This document shows, one piece after another, positions 9,101 to 10,780 of a stretch of DNA of 10,780 nt (positions are counted from its first letter, which is position 1; each line of letters begins with the position of its first letter). Both the position numbers and the translations under genes were made by a program. Origin of the DNA: Phoronis ovalis (Eukaryota > Phoronida > Phoronidae); the NCBI GenBank assembly GCA_028565635.1, contig JAOXYB010059979.1:1-10780 (forward strand), given 5' to 3'. Under the pieces are notes generated by a model that saw nothing but the letters and a program-made list of their open reading frames with translations, made no database searches and was not told where the DNA came from.

Positions 9101-10503
9101 GGAGCTTGACATACAGACTTGACATGTAATTTAGTCACTTTACATTCTACTTATACTGGGGTTGTTTGATTGAACAAACAATGTGTATTGCCAAATCTCA
9201 GCTGGATTGGATATATTTAGTGGAACAACAGGACCATATCCTCCAGGAAGGCGATATCTGTAATCTGTAGCCACACAATATTGAAAATTCTGACATACAA
9301 ATAGTTGTCACGATATGTTTATGTAGCTTTTATGACAATTCCCAAAGTTGGAAATCTCTTTTCTTTTGCTGACTCAACTTATATACTTACAGGCTTCTTC
9401 ATCTGAAGTATATGTTGCACTGAATCCACCATTACTCACAGAACCATCAGTTGCAAAAACCACAGTCATTCTGTTGCCAGAGGACTTAACAACAGTTGGA
9501 GGATTCTCACCACAGTATCGACCAAGTCTAGGGGAGTTCTGCATAATACCATTGCGAACCTGTGTCGACAAAACAACATTACAAAATATACCCATAAAAA
9601 CAGTATTCCCTATCAGTAGCGTATCACTGCTGAAATATAGTTATCTTATTTATTTACCTGTAACTACAAAAGTAATCAAAGAATTTCATTGAAATTTGGA
9701 AATAGAATGAACAACAAATTATAGTCTTATGTTTCTATTTTTATCATATATTCTCATGAAAACGGTTGCTGTGACAGAGCAGAACTGTTTAGACGGTGAG
9801 TTATACTGCTGTCTCTAATTCTAAATACTGAGGGCCAAGAATTGTGCAAATTCAAACCTTTATTGACAATGCACTGATGTCATTAATTTATTGCTTGTTA
9901 TTACCAAATTATTCTTAAATTATTTCCATGAATAACAGTTTTTAAAAATAATTGTAGACTGTTTGCAACTAGAATGAGCAACTGCTCAGTAACCAAGACA
10001 TACCTCTACATAATCATATCGACAGGTTGAATGGTCCTCAATATTGAAAGCATTGAAAGTTAATGTTATGCGGCGGCCATCTTGCACAGTTATCTTCCAA
10101 GTGCAATCCCGCGAGTGTGGATACTGTCCTGGGAAATTGGGACTTGTGAAAGTTCCAGCTGGTGTATTCAAATCGCCACCACATCCTAAAAGAAAGAGTT
10201 TCCTTTTGAATACATTCTGATATGTTAGCTTTCTGACTTCTAACAACAGTTGTACCCTTTCCATAATGTTTTAACTAGAATGTCTACAAATTTTTAAAGA
10301 AATATAAACTTAAAATACGCAATTCTTGCTATTTCTTTCAGCAAGAGCTCTATCCTACTTACCTTCAACACTGGCTTGAAAGTTTAGTTTAAATCCTGAA
10401 TTGACATTTTGAGCATCTGACCTAAATCTGAGATATGCAAAGCTGTCAGCTGTTCGTAACTGGTTGGGAAGACCAGTACCACACTGTAGCAAAAGACGAG
10501 CTC
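29..10503 (-). CDS. CUBN: Cubilin-like multi-CUB receptor, C-terminal part, 21 exons (5' partial)
   Basis: Spliced coding sequence: join of complement 10363-10503, 10004-10185, 9391-9559, 8826-9038, 8437-8598, 7896-8017, 7449-7668, 6845-7032, 6365-6524, 5875-6027, 5450-5638, 4967-5093, 4395-4612, 3951-4138, 3450-3612, 2805-3013, 2441-2582, 1945-2126, 1569-1734, 830-1065, 29-175. The lengths sum to 3,677 bases, and the frame stays open across all 20 junctions to TAG. The product is one half and ten complete CUB domains separated by linkers of only a few residues. Each complete domain has four Cys (expected pairs C1-C2 and C3-C4). Known from the family: cubilin is an extracellular peripheral-membrane endocytic receptor that works with amnionless and megalin and binds many ligands through calcium-dependent CUB sites. 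Inferred: CUBN identity, because few other animal proteins have more than ten CUBs in a row with no other domain. The 5' part (signal, EGF repeats, earlier CUBs) lies beyond 10780. Confidence 0.85.
285..542. mobile_element. MITE-like inverted-repeat element, possibly hAT-related
   Basis: The ends are inverted repeats: 285-316 starts CAGAGGTCCCTAACATTT, and the reverse complement of 511-542 starts CAGGGGTCCTCAACATTT. A second, longer pair lies inside: 315-356 and 409-450 match at 37 of 42 positions as inverted repeats, with the first 21 identical (CACCAGATTGTCTAACAGGC and one more base). The two left arms are contiguous, but the right arms are separated by about 60 bases (451-510). There is no open frame for a transposase, so it would be non-autonomous. 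The CAG-GGTCC ends resemble those of hAT-family elements; that assignment is inferred. It sits in the intron between exons T and U. Confidence 0.7.
315..450. repeat. Inner hairpin of the element: 42-base arms, 52-base loop
   Basis: The left arm is 315-356 and the right arm is 409-450, reverse-complementary at 37 of 42 positions. Mismatches are two adjacent bases after the first 21 and three more near the loop side. Either strand of RNA could fold into a strong stem. Flanking octamers 306-313 and 452-459 (TGTAAGCA and TGCAAGCT) agree at 6 of 8 positions, which could be a decayed target duplication if this is a separate nested insertion. Confidence 0.8.
830..1065 (-). CDS. CUBN: Exon T: first two thirds of CUB-k, the last CUB domain
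   Basis: The acceptor is TAATTATTTCAG and the donor is GGTAAT then GTAAGT; 236 bases, phase 1 to phase 0. It encodes VCGGSF, sequon NGS, the loop SFGYPSPYPHS, C2 in LCNY, a basic turn PARRR, the strand VTIRFTDFNIE, C3 in EECNYDWVKVFNG and C4 in GKYCGN. This is the only domain here with C3 and C4 in the same exon as C1 and C2; its intron comes after YCGN. Confidence 0.92.
1226..1258. repeat. Perfect inverted repeat, 14-base arms, 5-base loop
   Basis: GGATATATAAAACT (1226-1239) is exactly reverse-complementary to 1245-1258, with loop CGTCT. It lies in the intron between exons S and T. It is AT-rich, and I see no transposase ends or other association. Confidence 0.85.
1507..1551 (+). repeat. 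Two copies of a 20-base direct repeat, period 25
   Basis: TAATCACCCAATTCTACATA occurs at 1507-1526 and 1532-1551 with no mismatch, separated by 5 bases. The array starts 17 bases inside the intron downstream of exon S's donor. It looks like a recent local duplication; no function is evident. Confidence 0.9.
1569..1734 (-). CDS. CUBN: Exon S: second half of CUB-j
   Basis: The acceptor is TATATTTCAG and the donor is CAGTG then GTAAGT; 166 bases, phase 0 to phase 1. It encodes VRNGSTSSS with sequon NGS, C4 in AKYCG, the strand VYMKFVTD and the closing PGFDITY. The linker is a serine run (SSSSS) that leads to the Val before the next CGG. The 3' flank of this exon carries the direct repeat at 1507-1551. 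Confidence 0.93.
1945..2126 (-). CDS. CUBN: Exon R: first half of CUB-j
   Basis: The acceptor is CTCATTTCAG and the donor is TTAGAG then GTAAGT; 182 bases, phase 1 to phase 0. It encodes TCNKTY, where the usual CGG after C1 is replaced and an NKT sequon overlaps. It then has the loop VSPGWPGNYPSN, C2 in SNCEI (Ile where Trp is usual), the strand LSLYFNAFFIE and C3 in ANCQYDYLE. The replaced CGG and Trp make this the most divergent N-terminal half, but all four Cys and the calcium-site residues remain. Confidence 0.92.
2441..2582 (-). CDS. CUBN: Exon Q: second part of CUB-i
   Basis: The acceptor is ATACTTTTAG and the donor is TGCCA then GTATGT; 142 bases, phase 0 to phase 1. It encodes VSGGQTLIYCG with C4, the strand MQINFVTD with the third calcium-site Asp, and the closing RGFSLQF. 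The shorter exon is balanced by the longer exon P, so the C3-C4 spacing is still 21. The linker is KIAT. Confidence 0.9.
2805..3013 (-). CDS. CUBN: Exon P: first part of CUB-i
   Basis: The acceptor is CCTTTATCAG and the donor is TCATCT then GTAAGT; 209 bases, phase 1 to phase 0. It encodes ICGG, the loop ITSPQYPNNYPHG, C2 in MNCRW, the strand VKVTVTDFGIE and C3 in VDCVYDYLEFRDSSS. The intron is phase 0 but falls five codons after the final Glu-Phe of the YDYLEF motif, later than in CUB-b, -e, -h and -j. Confidence 0.92.
3450..3612 (-). CDS. CUBN: Exon O: second half of CUB-h
   Basis: The acceptor is TTTGCTCCAG and the donor is GACC then GTAAGA; 163 bases, phase 0 to phase 1. It encodes IRDGFTQ, C4 in GRYCG, the strand VWVKFYTD with the third calcium-site Asp, and the closing RGFNISY with sequon NIS. 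The linker VPAD ends in a split Pro codon completed by exon P. Confidence 0.93.
3951..4138 (-). CDS. CUBN: Exon N: first half of CUB-h
   Basis: The acceptor is CTGCTCAAG and the donor is ATTGAG then GTAAGC; 188 bases, phase 1 to phase 0. It encodes GCGGW, the sequon NAT, an acidic variant loop (AVDSDLDGQYEHD) in place of the usual SPNFP-NYP, C2 in LDCVW, the strand IARLTFESLDVE and C3 in DDCDYDYIE. It is unusually rich in Asp around the calcium-site loop. Confidence 0.92.
4395..4612 (-). CDS. CUBN: Exon M: rest of CUB-g
   Basis: The acceptor has a T-rich run ending TTTTTTTCAG; the donor is CATATG then GTAAGA; 218 bases, phase 2 to phase 1. It encodes FTEFSLE with the calcium-site Glu, C3 in SNCQYDYLEIYDG, C4 in GRFCG, the strand MSATFVTD and the closing EGFMAAY. 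The linker is RTTYG. With exon L the domain is complete, with 21 residues between C3 and C4. Confidence 0.93.
4967..5093 (-). CDS. CUBN: Exon L: N-terminal third of CUB-g
   Basis: The acceptor is CTTGTCTGCAG and the donor is CTCAA then GTATGT; 127 bases, phase 1 to phase 2, the only phase-2 junction in the window. It encodes ECGG, the loop IRSPTHPVDYTNN, the sequon NCT containing C2 (ANCTW) and the strand VVELK, whose Lys codon is completed by the first base of exon M. The frame fits both neighbours, and the exon is antisense to an unrelated open frame on the plus strand. Confidence 0.9.
5450..5638 (-). CDS. CUBN: Exon K: second half of CUB-f
   Basis: The acceptor is AACTTTTAG and the donor is CTCAG then GTATTT; 189 bases, phase 1 to phase 1. 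It encodes AGEG then C3 in CRYDYLQAF, the sequon NDS, C4 in GKFCG, the strand MYLLFSTD and the closing IGFKATY. The four residues AGEG between the exon J Glu and C3 restore the normal spacing, confirming the junction. The linker is RTSE. Confidence 0.92.
5875..6027 (-). CDS. CUBN: Exon J: first half of CUB-f
   Basis: The acceptor is TTGTGTTAAAG and the donor is TGAAG then GTATTT; 153 bases, phase 1 to phase 1. It encodes GCGG, the loop ITSPGHPGAYG, the sequon NLT overlapping C2 (LTCEY, with Tyr where Trp is usual), and the strand YIVLEFDDLFRIE ending in the calcium-site Glu. The exon ends between that Glu and C3, an intron position not seen in the other domains here. Confidence 0.9.
6365..6524 (-). 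CDS. CUBN: Exon I: second half of CUB-e
   Basis: The acceptor ends in ATGCCTTAG and the donor is CTGTTG then GTAAGT; 160 bases, phase 0 to phase 1. It encodes VSDYDSNDV, C4 in LRYCGN, the strand LRVKFRSD with the third acidic residue, and the closing GNGFSANW, with Trp in place of the usual final Tyr. It carries sequons NET and NWT. This is the only complete domain with 22 rather than 21 residues between C3 and C4. Confidence 0.9.
6845..7032 (-). CDS. CUBN: Exon H: first half of CUB-e
   Basis: The acceptor ends in TGTTTGAAG and the donor is GTGGAG then GTAGGT; 188 bases, phase 1 to phase 0. It encodes GCGG, the loop SSPSFPNRYPHN, C2 in TECIW, the strand IIFTFNAPFDLE and C3 in GICTYDYVE. The segment between the central strand and C3 (LEIESGIC) is slightly longer than in the sister domains, so the calcium-loop Glu is either LE or the IE that follows. 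Confidence 0.92.
7449..7668 (-). CDS. CUBN: Exon G: rest of CUB-d
   Basis: The acceptor is CTTTTTAG and the donor is TGGTG then GTAAGA; 220 bases, phase 0 to phase 1. It encodes LQSIEFDVE with the calcium-site Glu, C3 in TDCQYDYVEVFNG, C4 in DKYCSEG, the strand LRIEFHTD and the closing RGFRLQY. The C4 motif reads YCSE instead of the usual YCG. The remaining features are standard, with 21 residues between C3 and C4. The linker is RFESG. Confidence 0.92.
7896..8017 (-). CDS. CUBN: Exon F: N-terminal third of CUB-d
   Basis: The acceptor is TTATTTTCAG and the donor is ATCATT then GTAAGT; 122 bases, phase 1 to phase 0. It encodes DCGG, the loop ITSPNFPNNYGHS, C2 in VACGW and the turn APEGYQII. 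The exon stops before the central strand that carries the calcium-site Glu. This domain is therefore split earlier than the common YDYVE position, and exon G carries both C3 and C4. Confidence 0.92.
8437..8598 (-). CDS. CUBN: Exon E: second part of CUB-c
   Basis: The acceptor is GCTATTTTAG and the donor is TCTCAG then GTTTGT, a weaker donor than its neighbours; 162 bases, phase 1 to phase 1. It encodes GRGVNGRLVGKYCG with C4, an NDT sequon, the strand YMWVNFHTD with the third calcium-site Asp, and the closing strand KGFSMSY. The short linker QFSD leads into the next CGG. The joined domain has four Cys and 21 residues between C3 and C4. Confidence 0.9.
8826..9038 (-). CDS. CUBN: Exon D: first part of CUB-c
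   Basis: The acceptor is TTATTTTAAAG and the donor is GAGAAG then GTAGGA; 213 bases, phase 1 to phase 1. It encodes LCGG, the loop TPGYDQGNYTNN, C2 in LECIW, the strand ISLRFGAGFSLE, and C3 in ADCRYDFVEVRE. It carries two N-glycosylation sequons (NYT, NKS). The 5' neighbour is exon C. The internal intron lies after VREG, a few codons later than in CUB-b, and is phase 1 instead of phase 0. Confidence 0.92.
9157..9264 (-). other. Coding-like intronic patch, possible cassette exon
   Basis: Inside the intron between exons C and D, the minus strand has an open frame with protein-like composition (for example YRLPGGYGPVVPLNISNP, then AEIWQYTLF). It can be bounded by an acceptor at GGCTACAG and a donor at CCCCA then GTATAA. 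These borders give 108 bases, phase 1 to phase 1, so it could be included without breaking the frame, adding 36 residues to the CUB-b/CUB-c linker. Its base composition is less AT-rich than the surrounding intron. It has no CUB motif, and the acceptor tract is weak, so it may be chance. Confidence 0.25.
9391..9559 (-). CDS. CUBN: Exon C: second half of CUB-b
   Basis: The acceptor ends in CGACACAG; the donor is AAGCCT then GTAAGT; 169 bases, phase 0 to phase 1. It encodes VRNG, C4 in GRYCG, the strand MTVVFATD carrying the third calcium-site Asp, and the closing strand GGFSATY. The linker TSDEEA ends in a split codon that becomes Leu when joined to exon D. With exon B this gives a complete four-Cys CUB domain with 21 residues between C3 and C4. 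Confidence 0.93.
10004..10185 (-). CDS. CUBN: Exon B: first half of CUB-b
   Basis: The acceptor is TTCTTTTAG and the donor is GTAGAG then GTATGT; 182 bases, phase 1 to phase 0. It encodes the classic CUB start: CGG, then SPNFPGQYPHS, C2 in DCTW, the hydrophobic strand ITLTFNAFNIE, and C3 in STCRYDYVE. The Glu of NIE, four residues before C3, and the Asp of YD are two of the three acidic calcium ligands expected in cbCUB domains. The intron falls directly after YDYVE, a position shared with CUB-e, -h and -j. Confidence 0.93.
10363..10503 (-). CDS. CUBN: Exon A: second half of CUB-a
   Basis: The acceptor is an excellent pyrimidine-rich tract ending TTGTTTTAG; the donor is GAAG then GTAAGT. The exon is 141 bases, phase 1 to phase 1. 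It encodes the C4 region (LLLQCGTGLPN), a hydrophobic strand (FAYLRF), the S-D calcium-site residue, and the closing GF-x-L-x-F strand of a CUB domain, followed by the linker QASVEG that runs into the next CGG. Only C4 of the four cysteines is in this exon, so the first half of the domain must come from an upstream exon. Confidence 0.85.
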
Positions 10504-10703
10504 CTAAAACAAGGAAGAAAATGTCAGCAAATCAAACAAGAAGACATTAAGTATAGATACTATATTAGTAATAGTTTAGATCATAATTTTATGCATAATA
10601 TACATAAACAGTTCCGTATCTAACTATACACTAAAGAGTAGGTAGCTGTTTATATAGCAGCTTCTGGACAGCTGTTGGAAAACAACTGACTTCTGTGACA
10701 TAC
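10504..10703 (-). other. Intron upstream of exon A (200 bases if the candidate exon is real)
   Basis: This stretch carries the long pyrimidine tract and TAG acceptor just upstream of exon A (10504-10550). The next part is AT-rich. If 10704-10780 is an exon, the intron is 200 bases long; if not, it extends past the window edge and is at least 277 bases. No other gene or repeat is evident. Confidence 0.6.
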
Positions 10704-10780
10704 TTAACAAGAGGTCTGCAGGTGCAGACAGATGCCCATCATATGATGTAGTTTCTTTAGTTGTAAAGCCATCTATGTCA
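10704..10780 (-). CDS. Candidate upstream exon, possible first half of CUB-a (runs off window)
   Basis: Reading the minus strand from the window edge, the frame is open for 25 codons. It then meets a strong donor (TTAA then GTATGT) in phase 1, the phase that exon A's acceptor needs. Splicing would create an Arg codon and put a Y-D pair exactly where the C-x-Y-D motif sits in the other domains, with 21 residues between the C3 position and the C4 of exon A. However, the C3 position holds Thr instead of Cys, and the usual Y-V-E-V stretch after YD is not recognisable. It may therefore be a degenerate CUB half, an unrelated exon or chance. If it is not an exon, the real partner lies beyond the window. 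Confidence 0.3.

Larger units (their letters stand above)
176..10362 (-). other. Introns of the CUB gene (20 complete)
   Basis: Introns, from 5' to 3' of the gene: 10186-10362, 9560-10003, 9039-9390, 8599-8825, 8018-8436, 7669-7895, 7033-7448, 6525-6844, 6028-6364, 5639-5874, 5094-5449, 4613-4966, 4139-4394, 3613-3950, 3014-3449, 2583-2804, 2127-2440, 1735-1944, 1066-1568, 176-829. All are GT..AG and AT-rich. Of those over 300 bases, 176-829 holds the inverted-repeat element, 1066-1568 a hairpin and a direct repeat, and 9039-9390 a coding-like patch. In 9560-10003, 8018-8436, 7033-7448, 6525-6844, 6028-6364, 5094-5449, 4613-4966, 3613-3950, 3014-3449 and 2127-2440 I see only AT-rich sequence and trivial short palindromes. 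Confidence 0.85.

Noticed and set aside
9348-9692. Plus-strand open frame of 114 codons
   Set aside because: It covers exon C in antisense and runs into flanking introns. The minus strand encodes a full CUB half with correct splice sites.
10435-10623. Plus-strand open frame at the right side
   Set aside because: Its first part is antisense to exon A; the rest is low-complexity intron sequence.
1-10780. A new biological system such as a defence island, biosynthetic cluster or CRISPR
   Set aside because: Everything well supported is one intron-rich animal gene; there are no operons, spacer arrays or additional genes.

Overview
The window is a piece of an animal genome. It carries one large multi-exon gene on the minus strand and no sign of bacterial or viral gene organisation. 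I can read 21 exons between 10503 and 29, plus one low-confidence candidate exon at 10704-10780 that runs off the window edge. Every intron has GT..AG ends (read as AC..CT on the plus strand). Introns are short (about 177 to 654 bases) and AT-rich. When spliced, the 21 exons give one uninterrupted reading frame of 3,677 bases that ends in a TAG at 29-31. The species cannot be fixed from the sequence; the compact introns suggest an invertebrate or a basal chordate rather than a mammal.

The predicted protein is a head-to-tail array of CUB domains with nothing else between them: the second half of one domain (exon A, called CUB-a here), then ten complete domains, CUB-b to CUB-k. Each complete domain has four cysteines, the C-x-Y-D motif, and the acidic residues expected of calcium-binding CUB domains. 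A long uninterrupted CUB array is the hallmark of cubilin, the peripheral-membrane endocytic receptor whose mammalian form has 27 CUB domains. The window fits the C-terminal third of a cubilin-like receptor, with the stop codon soon after the last CUB domain and no transmembrane segment. Orthology to CUBN is inferred from this architecture, not from an alignment.

Layout from the 5' end of the gene (high coordinates) to the 3' end: exon A (CUB-a, second half) 10363-10503; B+C (CUB-b) 10004-10185 and 9391-9559; D+E (CUB-c) 8826-9038 and 8437-8598; F+G (CUB-d) 7896-8017 and 7449-7668; H+I (CUB-e) 6845-7032 and 6365-6524; J+K (CUB-f) 5875-6027 and 5450-5638; L+M (CUB-g) 4967-5093 and 4395-4612; N+O (CUB-h) 3951-4138 and 3450-3612; P+Q (CUB-i) 2805-3013 and 2441-2582; R+S (CUB-j) 1945-2126 and 1569-1734; T+U (CUB-k) 830-1065 and 29-175. 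All introns between domains are phase 1. The intron inside each domain varies in position and phase.

The introns hold little else. Exceptions are a MITE-like, possibly hAT-related inverted-repeat element at 285-542, a perfect 14-base-arm hairpin at 1226-1258, a 20-base direct repeat at 1507-1551, and a coding-like 108-base patch at 9157-9264 that could be a cassette exon. I found no RNA gene, CRISPR array, operon or novel defence-type system. The points worth following up are the gene-structure oddities and the intronic repeats.
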